Shown: in pieces, positions 13,946 to 26,680 of the stretch
How positions within the stretch are numbered: position 1 is the first letter of the stretch
Layout of the letters: each line of letters starts with the position of its first letter
From: Sindora glabra
Taxonomy: Eukaryota > Streptophyta > Magnoliopsida > Fabales > Fabaceae
Length of the DNA stretch: 64,000 nucleotides
Direction: 5' to 3'
Assembly: GCA_020226215.1 (NCBI GenBank)
Contig: CM035233.1
Coordinates: forward strand, 57,807,751 to 57,871,750
Program-made: the position numbers and the translations under genes
The notes under the pieces: model-generated
What the model saw: only the letters and a program-made list of their open reading frames with translations
Database searches by the model: none
What the model was told of the DNA's origin: nothing

Positions 13946-14024
13946 GTATGTGTTTTCATCTCTCTCACTGGCATAAATCAGGAATGAATGGTTTTTTTGG
14001 TGTTGTCATGTTCAATATAACTGT

Positions 14025-14076
14025 TTATTATTATTATTATTATTATTATTTTTTTTTTTTGGGGGGGGGGGGGGGG
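14025..14076. repeat. (TTA)n-(T)n-(G)16 low-complexity run next to the gap
   Basis: TTA repeats pass into a T run and then 16 G in intron 6 of TBCCD1 copy 1, 28 bases before the N gap. The counterpart at 35590-35642 has a slightly longer TTA run and fewer G. Such runs commonly end contigs. Confidence 0.9.
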
Positions 14077-14104
14077 ATTTCAATTATTAGTATAAAAATG
14101 TTTC

Positions 14105-14204
14105 NNNNNNNNNNNNNNNNNNNNNNNNNNNNNNNNNNNNNNNNNNNNNNNNNNNNNNNNNNNNNNNNNNNNNNNNNNNNNNNNNNNNNNNNNNNNNNNN
14201 NNNN
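14105..14204. other. Assembly gap of exactly 100 N
   Basis: One hundred N, the conventional size for a gap of unknown length. Left of it is TBCCD1 intron 6; right of it is unrelated AT-rich DNA that leads into copy 2 of the duplication. Confidence 0.99.
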
Positions 14205-14562
14205 AATCTTACAAATTAAACTAGAAATTAAGAATACAATTGCATTTAATTTCTTTTTCAATTCATTGCCTCTTACTTTCCTTACTCCTTGCATATTGTT
14301 AAGAGCAATCATGTCACCATTACTTAGTATTTCCATATCTAGCAATACTAGACATTGTTAACATGACTTCTTATAGGAGGGAGTGAAGGAAGTAATAATA
14401 AATTAATTGAAAAGAAAACTAAATGCAATTAATGTTTCTATAACAAGTTACATGTCAATTTATTCATTGTATTATGAGAAAATTATTATTCATTAATATC
14501 TAAAACAAAATGTAAACACTGTAAAAAATAGGAAAATATGATATGTTTGTTAAGTATGTATA

Positions 14563-14610
<48 letters not shown>

Positions 14611-16030
14611 ATTATGATTAAAGAACAATAAAAATTACCATAATAGGATCTTTCAATTCAAGAATAGTTTTTCTATTTGCGTTGACAATTAAGTCATAAG
14701 GTAAAATTACTAATAATTCTTGTAAGGAAAAATTTACACTTAGTGAAATATTTATTTATTGTTAGGAGGAGATACAAATATTTCATTTAAGTTATAAACT
14801 ATCAATGTCTCTTGTCACTTGTTCTCTTGTGATAGTTTTGTGGTATATTTTTGACAATTTGTGCTATGGTTGACATATGAATAGGTTATGGTTCTCATAT
14901 TTGTCTTTTTATAGTTTTGTATCTAATTTTCCTAAATTATGCTTAAGTATTTGTTTTGTTCTTTTAAGTTGACCAACTTTCTTTAGACTTAAGTTTCTAT
15001 TCACAATCTTAATTTTATTAAACATTTTAAATTTTTTTTCTTATTTTTAATCATTTAAAGTGGATAGATGAGCTAAGAACTTTATGTGTGAATTAACATG
15101 GTTACATAATGCAAAATATCATTTATAACTCTTTCAAAATATGTGAATACTGTTATGAGAAATGTTCTTATTCTTATATTATGGTATTAAGAACTTTATT
15201 ATACATCTTGTATTTTGATAAATAAAAAATTACCCTTCAAAATTTATTATTCTTAATGTAACAAGATATTAATATTTCAAATTTTATTATACATATTATA
15301 TTTTGATAAGTAAAAATCCCTTTCTTTATATGTGTTTCTTTACTTATGAATTTTCTAAAATTTCTCAAAGGCTTCTATTGTACCAATTGTACACCAATTA
15401 AATGATTTTCTATTCATTTCCCATTAAAATTTCAAAACCTTTAGTTTGTAATGTTTCTATTAAAAGTTTTAAGGAAAAAGGATACTTATATTAGAATAGT
15501 ATTAATAAAAAGATAAAAGAAAATATTAAAATTAAAACATATTAGGTGCATCAACTACTTATAATCAAATCAATACAAGTGTTTGAAAAGAAATCATTTT
15601 AGATATAATATCATAAGAAATTCACATATGATCCTCAGATTATTCAGAGAAAGAAATTAAACATAAAACCTTTAAGAAATACCAAATAAAATCATCTTGC
15701 ATGAAAACCCTAAAAATGCTTCACTTGGTGGATTCACTTTAACAAAGGAGCAAGCTGAACATTGCTTGATGTGAAGGAGGGGAAGCAATTGGTGGCAATA
15801 GCAAACAATAAAGGTGCTAGTGGAAGATGGAGGAAAGGGTAGTGTTGGAAAGGAGGAAGGTAAAAATGGGGGAGTAAGCTAGACATTGTAGGTAAGGGAA
15901 GGGAAACGGTTAGTGACAACAATAGATGACGAACTATGAAAAAGGGCAGGACAATAGTGGAAGAAGGAGAAGAGAAGAGTGCTAGAGGGAGGAAGGAGAA
16001 AATGGGTGTTTGGGTGTGGTTGTTGATATG
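14205..16030. other. AT-rich sequence right of the gap, no gene seen
   Basis: AT-rich DNA with a TA dinucleotide run (14557-14605). A purine-rich tract (about 15765-16015, GGAAGG-like) stands out from its surroundings but has no credible coding frame. It may be the interior of the CACTA-like fragment that ends at 16501. Confidence 0.5.
14557..14605. repeat. (TA)n microsatellite
   Basis: Imperfect TA dinucleotide run of about 49 bases in non-coding DNA. Confidence 0.9.
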
Positions 16031-16501
16031 TATAAGTAGTTAGCAATGAATAATTTCACTGCTAAGACTCTTAAATAAAATAGTGCATTTACATTAGTAA
16101 TGGATAAAATATTTCCCTTAGTAATTCCATTGTTACTTTACAAATAAAAAAAAAATCATTCCACTAAAAAACAAATTTTTAAATTTTCATGCTAATTTCA
16201 TCACTAATTTGTTTAATAATTTGAAACCCTCATTTTCTTTTTGTCCTATTGCTATATTGTCAATAAAATTTACAAATAAAGTTAGTGACAAATAAAGCAA
16301 TAAGTGAGAAAATTATAAAAATCTGAAAAACTAGTATAGTGATGAATTTAACAATAAAATAAAAATAGAAAATTCATTGCTGAATTTAAAAGATAAAATT
16401 TGATTTTTGGAATTTCATTTATCAATGAAAAATTATTTTTAAATTCATCGCTAAATATCCGTCATTATTCCCAATTGTTAAATAAAATATTTCTTGTAAT
16501 G
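16030..16501. mobile_element. Terminal part of a CACTA-like (En/Spm) transposon
   Basis: The right edge reads TTTCTTGTAATG (16490-16501), one substitution from the canonical CACTA terminus TTTCTTGTAGTG. Inside it are degenerate subterminal repeats of the kind seen in CACTA elements, such as TTCATCGCTAAATATCCGTC and TTCATTGCTGAATTT. I found no matching left terminus, so the element is truncated, diverged or extends into the gap. Confidence 0.5.
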
Positions 16502-19500
16502 CTTCAACTCAATAGTTTATATTTATATTTTTATAAAATATATTTTCCAAAAAAAGAATCCAAGTGATCACAAGTACATCCCTTCTCCAATTTTAAAATG
16601 TTAGACTAATGGGATGGTACCGCCTCCTCTCTGTTTTCTATTGCCATTGATCGGTTTATTAGTTGGCTTTGATCTCTTCCCTGTGATGTATATTTTATTG
16701 ATTTGTAGATAAATTAGGTTACCCAATCTGATCTCTTATTTGCCTCATCGAACTGCAATTTATAAGAGACAAGATAGCTTTCCTGGCAGTTGGTTTTGAA
16801 AAGAATAAAATCATTTATAAAATTTCATTGGCAGTCGTCTTTTAGATCCTCGAAATGATATTAGGCAAAATCAAATTATAAAATTGAAATTAAATTTTCC
16901 TAAAGGTAAGTGTAATAATTTCCCTAAACTCACGCATAAAAATCTGTAATCAAAACTTAAATTGCGAAGAAAGACCGAACTTCAAAAAAATTATCGATAT
17001 TACTTAATTTAAAACAACAAGAATCTATATATATTATAGGTTATGGGGACAATTGTCTTTGTAATCTAAATTTTATCCTCATTAAAAGTTTAACCTTATT
17101 CTCATAATAATTATTTTTATAAAAGATATTTTTTTAAATAAACAAAGTAAATTAAAATGGAAGAAAGTAATGTTATTTTTACTTAATTTTTTAAACAATT
17201 TAAAATTATTATTTATTATTTATTTGATAGAATTTGAAAGAGATTGATCTGATTTTACTTAATTATATTCTTTCACATATTAAAAATTGTGTACTTAAAT
17301 ATACACACTCAAATGATTATTAAACAAAAACTTGTTAATTTAGAATATCTTATAAGTAACTTATTACTCCTATTATCATAAAAAATTATTTATTATGTTA
17401 AGTGAGACTTATAATAATAAAAAAAATATTCTTTAGTATCCTTTTTCAAAATTAATATTTCAATTTATATCTTGCCTGAATCCGCCGCCGATGAGCTTAA
17501 GACTTTGAACCAAATCAATTGAATTTATACCCACTTTCGGGGAACACCTACGAATTAAGTCTCAAATTTGTATCTGTATATCCACCTTCCAACAATAAGA
17601 TGCTATGACTTTGAATTTCAAATGTAGACTTCGACCTCGCTATGCATGACGCATAATTTAATTTAACTAAACTAAAACTTCAGGAAAAAAGACTTATTTT
17701 TTCCCAAACTATATATTTAGCAAGTTGAAATTTGTTGCCTTCAATTAAAATAGGTGTATTTAATTTTATTTATTTGCCCCTTTTTATTTTCTATTCTAAC
17801 TCTCCGGTCCACGTTACTATGATTGTGACGTTGCACCTTGTGATCAAGTTCAATGAATCTAACTTCTTTTAAATTTGAATCTGAAATATATATAATTAGC
17901 ATCCAAATGTTAATTACCCCAGCACCGTTTGCTGCAACCCATCATCAATCAAGCATAATTTGTGGCTGACCTTCATTAAATAATGCACATTTGGTCTATC
18001 CAATTAGGCATGTGCACATTATCATTTCTATCGTTTCCTCTTTGTTGCGACATGGATTACACACTCATTAGACTGATTCTTGAGAGGTAATTTTCATCTT
18101 CTTCAAATTTGAAATCATATACAATTAATTAATTAGAATAAAGATCATATGACATTACACGAACTTACGCCTGTATTTTAAAGGTAGAAATAAATCAAGT
18201 TATCAGGAACTCACAACTTAATCTATTTTTAATTTAATTTAATATAACTTTTTCATTTAAATATGCCACAATAAGATTAATAGATAGATTTATTTAGATT
18301 AATAGATTGATTATATATTAGATTTGTAAGCGTACCAAGTTGGTTTATTTTATAATTAATATTAATATTTTTATATATAATATAAATATAATATAACACC
18401 ATATATAATAAATACATATATAGTATTAATATTATTTTAATACATGCAATTATAAATATAAACATAATATAATTATTAATTTACTTTTAACCTTAAGGGC
18501 TTTTGCTTGTTAACTTATTTAAAAATTTATTCATTTAAATAGGTTTTTAAATAGAATAACAAATCAGGCCGAGCCTCAATTTTAACTTTATATAAATTAA
18601 TAAACTAATTTTAAGTTAATAATTTATAAAATAAATTTGACTTATTTAAAATGAAACTTGGCTTAACCTATATTCCTCCCTAACACGTACTCACATTATT
18701 ATATGATTTTTTATGTTATAAATTTCTCATTAAATCCAACGTTGAATTTAATATATATTAGCATATGAATCATATCCATAAAATTTTATATCAATTCATG
18801 TATATTTATTATTACTTTATCAACATACCCTAAAATTAATATAAAATATATATTTGATTATATGCTCATTATTGTTTCTTCTAAAACTTAATTAGTATAC
18901 AAGATCACTGCTATACCTCCCCTTATCTAACAGTTAGATTAATTAAAAATCACATTTTTAAAAAAGTTATGCAAGAATCAAAGTATAGATGTAAATTATA
19001 CAGTCTCAATTCATTCCAACTCGGTTAGTTATTATCTGAAAATCTAAGGTTTGAGAAAGACATGATCTTATATGTTCAAAGCGGAGTTAACTGTCAGCTA
19101 TCACTCCATTTCTTTTCTTTTAGATACCAAGTGAAGAAATTATTCTGAAAATTAGAGCATTAGTAAATTTTTTCTTCGAATGAAAATCATCTTCGACATT
19201 TAAATTACTAATAATTGACAGATAAAGTTTATATGAAACTAGCATATTTTTTTATTAAATTAATATTTATTAATTTTTATTGCTATTGTTTTAAAGATAA
19301 TACTCATATTTCATATTTACTAACAAGATTCAATTAATAATCGGCTTTAAAATAATAAAATATTTTTACCATTTAGCGATGTCAACCAAAAGAGGCACGA
19401 TCTGCATATCTCTCGATGGCGGAAAGTGGTGATGTTCATTTCAATACAAGGACAACGATCCTATAAAATAAGGCCACATTTTTAAGTTATTATTGCTAAT

Positions 19501-20513
19501 ACAAGGTTCTTAATAATGAAACTAGTCTGGGAAAAATACCAGGAACATGCCTAAAACTAAAGCAATGGCTGACTGCATCCAGGTAAATGCTGTAATCTCC
19601 TATCAATAATGGGTTAATCTCTAGAAAACTTTAAAATTATGTATTAATGTCATATAATCATATAAAAAAATTAACATATATCATTTCCCTTTGAGTTTTT
19701 TTTTAAATTATTTGATCCCTTCAAAATTTGAAATCAAAATTTGCTATAAACTCTAAGCAATATTAATTTTTTGTGGTGTTGATTTTGATAATTCCAAAAT
19801 GGAAAAAGACAACTCATGATAATAATAAAAATTTGTATATAAATATTGTATCTTTCTTTTTCCCAAGTTTCATTTCAAAGAATTGGAAATACAAAAATGA
19901 GAAGTTAAGTCCCAACTTTCATGCTCTAGGAAGGCTATTGAGATGGCTCCTTGTGGGAAAAGCAACAAAGAAAAGAACAGTTTCCTTCAAATCTAAACAT
20001 TAACAAGTCCCCATGTTTGGGACCTTATCGTTTTACTATAAGAAGGCAGATATTGTTGTGCTAAACGTCTCAAATCATTAAAGCTAGAAACATAAAAGGG
20101 CAATTCATCCTTGACTTGCTGCCTACAAGGGATGGACAACAATTTAGGGAGAGATTCATTAACGATATCCACGGTCCGCATATGAAGTCTGTAGGGTATT
20201 TAATGTCCTCCTAGCCAACCAAAGGGGCTAATCAACTAACTGAATATGAAGAAAAATTCTGAATTTACTTGACTGAAAAAAAATTATATTCCATCATTGA
20301 TTTAGTTTGATTTTTTTTAAAAAAAATTAGCATATTGATTTTTTTTAAAAAAAATTTAGCATATTGATAGACCTTTTGATTATTTTTGACAAACACGAAT
20401 CAATTTTATACTTGATAAGAGTCATCAGATTCTAAAGACCTCTTCATTGAATTACTAATTATTATCAGTGGAGAGGGCTTAAATATAAGAGGAAAAATGA
20501 TAAAGAGAAAATT
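16502..20513. other. AT-rich intergenic DNA, copy-2 side only
   Basis: Mostly AT-rich sequence without recognisable genes or complete transposons. A higher-complexity patch at about 19880-20200 contains an open minus-strand stretch (19993-20181) that I cannot identify. A short tandem repeat lies at 20304-20368. Confidence 0.6.
20304..20368. repeat. Short tandem repeat, two units of about 32 bases
   Basis: TTGA(T)8(A)8 followed by TTAGCATA occurs twice in a row with minor length differences. Each unit contains a T8-A8 perfect inverted tract. Confidence 0.75.
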
Positions 20514-20518
20514 TGGAA

Positions 20519-20999
20519 TGTTGAAAAAAATTTATGATAATGATAAAAATTCATTATCACAACCTAGATCTTTCATGTTTAATCATTAAAATGAGTATAT
20601 GTGGAAGCATACTTGAATCCATGAAAATTAATAGAATTGTGGTCCTATGGTTCTTGATCTTTTAAATTAGTGTGCATTAATTTTCCAATGAAAATCTCTC
20701 TCCGTTTTCTAATGATAGAATATCAAAAAATAAAACTCATACACACAATTTGGAGACCATAATCTCTTATTTATTCTTTTTATTTTTCTTATTCTTAATT
20801 CATCCATCATGAATAAGAAACCAGAGTTTTAGGTCTCTATCCATAAAAGCTCACACTTAAAAAAATGATTTAGATCTACTTAACCATAAACTTTATTTGA
20901 TCACTTTAATTTAAGCTAAATTTGATGATAACTAATAATATACAATTATTATTATTTACACATATATGCAATGTATATGTCCATTGAAAAAATCCAATA
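20519..20999 (-). repeat. 3' LTR of the copia element (copy 2)
   Basis: On the + strand it begins TGTTGAAAAAA and ends CCAATA. It aligns along its length with 26695-27167, with many substitutions and small indels. Both ends fit a canonical copia LTR (TGTTGG..CCAACA in inverse orientation) after decay. It is preceded by the TGGAA target-site duplication and followed by a pyrimidine tract. Confidence 0.85.
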
Positions 21000-21010
21000 A
21001 TCTTTCACTT
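21000..21010 (-). other. Copia polypurine tract
   Basis: The minus strand reads AAGTGAAAGAT directly before the 3' LTR, matching the copia consensus AAGTGGGAGAT with two substitutions. It fixes the inner edge of the 3' LTR. Confidence 0.7.
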
Positions 21011-21026
21011 GGACTACATATGTACA

Positions 21027-21056
21027 CACACACACACACACATATATATATACACA
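21027..21056. repeat. (CA)n-(TA)n microsatellite inside the copia element
   Basis: CA dinucleotides pass into TA dinucleotides just inside the 3' LTR of the copia element. Confidence 0.85.
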
Positions 21057-21559
21057 TAATATTTTATAATTATATATTATAATATAACCTTATAAGTTCA
21101 AAAATTACTATCATGATCAGAATCATCTCTAATTAATTCAATCCATCAATCATATCAATATTGGATCAAAGTGACCTTTGATACAATTATCATAACTAGA
21201 TCCATTAATGGTCACATATATCAATACAATCAATGATATAGATCAAGCATAGATGTGTACTATGAAAATTACATGCAAGGTAATCTTAACATACATATTT
21301 TCAACTAGTTCACATTATTCCTTAGGGAGATTAAACCAAATAAGATCAAAGTGCAACTATACAAAATCTTTATATTGCAATAAATAGCCATAAAATATCC
21401 ATAAATATATCTATAGATAAGAGCACCTATAAATACAAACTTCCGTTAACTATCATATTATCAAGTGATAAGCAGTGTACTCAAGAAAGACCTTAGATGG
21501 TAAACCTTTAATAAGCGGATCCATAGCCATGAAGTTTGTCCTAATGTACTCTATAGATG

Positions 21560-21960
21560 TCTAGCCACTCTAAACTCTTTCTTTAATAACTAAGAACCTA
21601 ATGTTTATGTTCTTTGACTTTGATAAGCTCCTATTATTGTTGAAATATAGCATGGTTGACTTATTATGACAAAAAATAACTTTAATGGTCTTTTAATACC
21701 ATCCATAATTTGTCACCTAGTGGCAAAATTCCATAGCCATATCCTATGATTGAGTACCTTATAATATGCTATAAGTTTAGCTACCATGGTGGAAAAAGCC
21801 ATGAGTGTTTGCTTAGCACTTTTTAAGGAAATAACTCCTCCAGCAAGTAAGTAGATATAGCTTGAAGTAAATCTATAACTATCTTGGCATCTTACAAAAC
21901 TGAAGTCAGAATACCTATTAATCTTTAATTGATATGATCTTTTATATATGAGCATGTAGT
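21560..21960 (-). pseudogene. Copia RNase H remnant, copy 2
   Basis: The 80-codon minus ORF at 21713-21955 contains STMVAKLIAYYKVLNHRIWL, matching the copia RNase H region (STMEAE-type) with changes. Further similarity continues left across stops towards the element end. Copy 1 has the part at 1-390, where an extra base near 240 breaks the ORF. Confidence 0.78.
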
Positions 21961-22359
21961 ATTTTCTTCTTTGAAGATACTGTATAACCCTTTTAGCTAC
22001 TTTTCAATAAACCATTCCTAGATTACTTAAGATCTAGATAATATCCCAATAATATATGCAATATCTAAATGCATACAAACTTGAGCATACATTAGACACG
22101 CTACAACTGGAGCATAAGAAATCTTCTCCATTTATTTAGATTCAAAATAATTTTTAAGGCATTGATCTAAACTGAATTTGTCTCCTTTAACTATAGGTGT
22201 GTCACTAGGTTTACAATCCTATATGCCAAATTTTTTAAAAACTTTCTCGATATAACTTTTTTATGATAACCGAAAAGTACCTCAAAAGCAATCTAGTGTA
22301 TTTGTATTCCTTGCATAAAAGAGGCATTATTAAGATCTTTCATCTTAATTTTTTTATAT

Positions 22360-22830
22360 AAATATCTTAGTTTCATGTAATAAGCCTATATCATTGCTGG
22401 CAAGAAATATGTCATTGACATATAAAACCAAAAAAGAAATTTGTTTATTCCCACTAAACTCATGGTATATACAATCATTAATTGCATTCATCTTAAAACC
22501 AAAAAAGATAACAATGTGATTAAACTTGTAATACTATTGATGGGAAGCCTACTTAAGCCTATAAATAGATTATTTTTTAATTTGCAAACTATCTACTTTG
22601 AATCTCCCAGCAAAGTTTTCAAGCTACATCATATAGATTGTCTCATTAATGTCCACATTAAGAAACATTGTCTTAACACCTATTTGATGTAATTTAAGAT
22701 CAAAATGTATCATAAGTGCCATTATAATTCTGAAAAAGTCTTTCAAAAAAACTCAAGAAAATTTTTTTTTATAATTAATACCTTCCTTTTAAATAAAGTC
22801 CTTGGCAACAAGATGTGCCTTATATCTTTC
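22360..22830 (-). pseudogene. Copia reverse transcriptase remnant, copy 2
   Basis: Readable RT blocks include HFDLKLHQIGVKTMFLNVDI, the copia block around the first catalytic aspartate, and LYVNDIFLASNDIGLL, where the YVDD box has become YVND (22411-22422 on +). Frameshifts separate the blocks. Confidence 0.85.
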
Positions 22831-23535
22831 CATTTTACATTTTAAATCACTCTTAGTCTTAAATATTCACTTGCAACCAATGTATTTCACACCTTTAGGC
22901 AATTGTATAAGATCCCAAACATCATTGTCTCTTGTAGTTTTAATTTCCTTATTCATGGCATCAATTCACTTTTAAAAGTTAAAACTTTTAATGGCCTAAC
23001 TAAAGTTGATTGGATCATTTTCCACCATTCCAATATCTACCTCATGTTTTTTCTAGAAAGATGATGTAATAATTTAGAATTGCATTTCTCCTTTGTTTAG
23101 TGGATTTTCTTAATGATATTTGACCTTGAGGTCATTGAGTTTGTTTTTCAAAAATAACCTATTGATCATGATTAGGGAGATTTTCAATATTATCTTGTGG
23201 TTCTAGAGTCGCCTTTTAAGCAATGTCAAGAATAAAAGCCTAGTTATGGTTAATGATAACTGTAGGAAAAGAAATAAATTTCTCTTAAAAGATAAAATTT
23301 TTAACCTTATCTTTTTCCCTAAACTCAATATCCTTAAAGAACTAAGTATTTCCTATCTCAAAAAAGGACCTAGTTGCAGGATTATAGAACTTATATCTAT
23401 AAGATTGTTTAGAGCACCTAACAAAATAGCTGCTAATCATTTTTTAGTCCAATTTCTTTTCATTTAGCATATATGGCCTTGCCTTAATTGGATAATCCAA
23501 ACATGTAAATGTTTTATGCTAAGCTTTTTGTCCAT

Positions 23536-24156
23536 CTACAATTCATAAGGGGTTTTAGTTGTTGCCTTAGTCGAAACTTTGTTTAGGACGTAAGTTGTGG
23601 TCTTTAATACCTTTCTCCAAAGTGAATTTGGTAAGTTAGTATAATTAGTCATACTCTTCACCACATATTTTAAGGTTTTATTTCGTTTTTCAACAACACC
23701 ATTTATGTTAAGGCTCCCTGGCATATTGCACTATAGGATAATACTACCATACTTCTTTAGGAATTAAGCAAATGGTCCTGGATGTTGTTCACCTGATCTG
23801 TCACATTTATCGTATTATTCACCATCATGGTTAGACTTGACACCTTTAATCTTTTTGTTGAGTTAATTCTTAACTTCAACTTTAAAAGCCTTGAACATGT
23901 CTAATGCTTGATAACTCTCATGAATGAGATAAAGGTATCAATAACATGAAAATTTATCCATGAACATAACAAAATATTGTTGACCATTCCAAAAAGTTAT
24001 AGGAAATGGCCCACAAATGTTTGTATATATTAGTTCTAAGACATTTAAAAATCTTTCGACACCTAATTTGCTTATATTTGTTTGCTTCCCCTTAATGCAC
24101 TCGACATAAACTTCAAAATCTAACAAATCAAAAGGGTCAAGAATTTCATCTAACAT
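23536..24156 (-). pseudogene. Copia integrase remnant, copy 2
   Basis: Two open pieces resemble copia integrase. 23938-24156 has the start of the rve core (IYTNICGPFPITFWNGQQYF, then VMFMDKFS). 23536-23724 has the region with NGVVEKRNKTL and the trailing TTKTPYEL. Stops and frameshifts separate them, so no functional integrase can be made. Confidence 0.88.
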
Positions 24157-24559
24157 AAATCTTTCAATTCTTTGTTTAAAGATATGTCTTTAACACTTGG
24201 GTCAAAGTAATGCAAAATTCTTATTGGTTAATTTCCATTTAGTGCTATATGAACTAACATGTAAGGTTTCATTAAACGAGGGAACTATATCAAACATATA
24301 AAGACTATTATATCCAAATAAAGAACTAGAACTAATAAGCTTTAAATCATAAAAAGGCTAAATTGATTATTTTCATGAGAATAAGAGTAACCAAATTTGT
24401 TTAATATAGAAATAAAAACTAAATTTGATCAAAATAATAGTACAATGTAAGTTTGATTCAAATTTAAATAAAATTTAATCTTTAATAATAATCTAAAAGT
24501 CTTAATTACCTTAATTTTAATTGACTTGGTATTGCTTGTATAAATATATCTTTCACCAT

Positions 24560-24780
24560 TACTCTACTTTCAACAACTCAAGCAACCCTGTAAAGACACA
24601 TTTATGTCAGTAATAGCACCAGAATTTATTTACTAAGTATGGTCAAGCATTGAAGTCAAATTAACCTTAGAACAAACCAAATTAAGAGGCATGCATTTCT
24701 TTACATGCCAAGTATGATATTTGGTACATTATTTCTTCTTATGAGAAGTATTTCTATAGAAGTAGCAAGCAAATTCCTTA
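24560..24780 (-). pseudogene. Copia zinc knuckle and protease remnant, copy 2
   Basis: The minus strand carries a decayed CCHC knuckle followed by a copia-like spacer (CTKYHTWHVKKC, then MPLNLVCSKVNLTS) and the protease region NSGAITDINVSLQGC. The copia protease motif is DSGA, so the catalytic aspartate has become asparagine. Stops lie between these pieces. Copy 1 has the same at about 2995-3215. Confidence 0.7.
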
Positions 24781-25004
24781 GTTTGCCCTTTTTGTTCCTT
24801 TTGTTGCTTCTTTTATGATGGATTAATTGTAACTTTCTTATCTTTTCTCATTCTCTTGTTATTGTCTTTAGAATTTGAAGCCATATAAGCACTTTCAATT
24901 TTTTCTTACTTCAATCTTTCTTCTTCTTGTACGTAATATGAAATGAGCTCATTAAGAGTCTATTTATCTTTTTGGCAGTAATAACTAACCTTAAGTTAAT
25001 CGAA

Positions 25005-25505
25005 TTATGAAGTAAGAGAGATAAAAACTAAATGCACAAGCAAGTCCTCAAATAACTCTAATTTTATTACTTTTAATTTTGATACAAGATAAGATATTTC
25101 CAAAATGTACCCCCTGATATTCCTTTTGCCCTTATACCTCATGGAAACAAAACTCCTTGGAAAGGTACTTGTCTCTACCTTTTTATTTTTAGCAAAATGT
25201 TTCTTAAGTTCTTTAAGGAATAATTTAGCATCATTTTTCTCAAACATTGTACCCCTGAATATTTCTAGAATTGTATGTTTCATGATTATAAGACTTATGC
25301 GATTTGAGCATTCTTACTTTTTCAAATCCTTCTTAGTATTAGAGGAACTTGCATCTATAAGAGTAAGGGATCAGTTAATCCAAAAAGCAAGGTTTAGATC
25401 CATGCCACCAAGAATAATCATGACATTTTCTTTTCAATCTTTAAAAGTTTGTACCATTAAGCATAAGGATGGAATTAATATTTGTAGATATTGAACAATA
25501 GAAGC
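25005..25505 (-). pseudogene. Copia gag remnant (UBN2 / Retrotran_gag family), copy 2
   Basis: The longest open part (25005-25283) contains the gag segments FRGTMFEKNDAK, KGKRNIRGYILE and KLELFEDLLVHLV, typical of the plant copia capsid (UBN2) domain. The upstream reading to about 25505 continues gag-like (QYLQILIPSL) but crosses stops and frameshifts. The gag start lies about 1.1 kb from the primer-binding site, an unusually long leader for copia, which suggests a later insertion or a lineage feature. Confidence 0.85.
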
Positions 25506-26680
25506 ATTCACTAAATAAGGAATAAAATAAACAAAATAACAAGCTCACAATCAAAATCTAAATTCAACATAGTTAATAAATTCAAATAATAAGAAGCTCT
25601 ATCACAAGATACCTAGTATAGCATTGAAATTTAATCTTTGGATAGAAAAATTAACTTATAAGTGGTACTCTTAGTGTAGTAATCCAATATTAACAATAAA
25701 TTCCTATCAAATAATAAACTTTTCTTTGGATCGACTTAATATTCACATAGGAAACTCAATAGTTGTCACATACTCATAACAGCAAGTATATTTGAATTTC
25801 GGCCAAATAATATCCTTCATTTGAGGTAGTCTTCTTTGCATGAAAATTAAATACATAACCATTTTAATATTTCAAATTAATCAATCTACATAAGAGAGGT
25901 TACTTTGGTAACATGTTGCTTTAATTAGTCAATTTAAAATATTAAATATTCAAAATTAAGGAATAAAAGATGTCAAAATTTGAATCAAAATCCATATATA
26001 TGTGTGTGTGTGTGATTTGACTTTAAATTTCAACAGGATATCAATCCATCAATTCATATATATTAAAACTGAAGATCCAATATGTGTTAAACTTCAAAAC
26101 TCAAACTGCAATTCAAACTACTTTTTTTTTTTTGGAAGGTAGTTGATTTGCAATGATAAAATCGCAATATAAGTTTCTGATATAAAACATCAAATCAAAT
26201 CATATTTCTTTTATCTACACAAATCGTAATCGTAATTCATTTGTTCCCTAATGGCAAGAAACAGTCGCTCAAGCCAAAGGACATGGTAAAATTATTTTTC
26301 CTCTGGGACAAAGGACCGTATTGAACCTAAAACAAACGATAATATATATAAACGATTCAAATCTGAATCAAAACTTGAATAAACATATATATATAACGTA
26401 AATCACTATTTCCAAAAGATTATATATAATTAAAGTTTATATATAAACTGGAAATCCAATAAATTTATGACTTTAATCTTCAGTATCAAATCCTAATTGA
26501 TACAACGTGATATATATGGCTTGGATTTAAGGTTGAACTAATAAATAGACAAACAAATATATACCAGTCCCCTTTAGACTAACATATAACTGGACAAATC
26601 AAATAACTGAAGCCCTAATCATGTCGATTAAATCACAAAATCAAACTAATAAATTTTCTTCCCAGTAATTTAATATGAAT

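Larger units (their letters stand above)
1..14104. repeat. Copy 1 of a 14.1-kb near-identical duplicated segment
   Basis: This stretch recurs in the same orientation at 21567-35672, with an offset that drifts only between 21562 and 21566. It contains most of a minus-strand Ty1/copia remnant, the spacer and promoter, and TBCCD1 exons 1 to 6. Differences from copy 2 are mostly one-base homopolymer indels, with few substitutions (for example near 4759 and 13586). The left end is cut by the window edge, and the right end stops at the N gap. It may be a real tandem duplication or an assembly haplotig; the sequence alone cannot settle this. Confidence 0.97.

Noticed and set aside
13948..14361. ORFs that run across the N gap
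   Set aside because: They consist of homopolymer translations and unknown bases.
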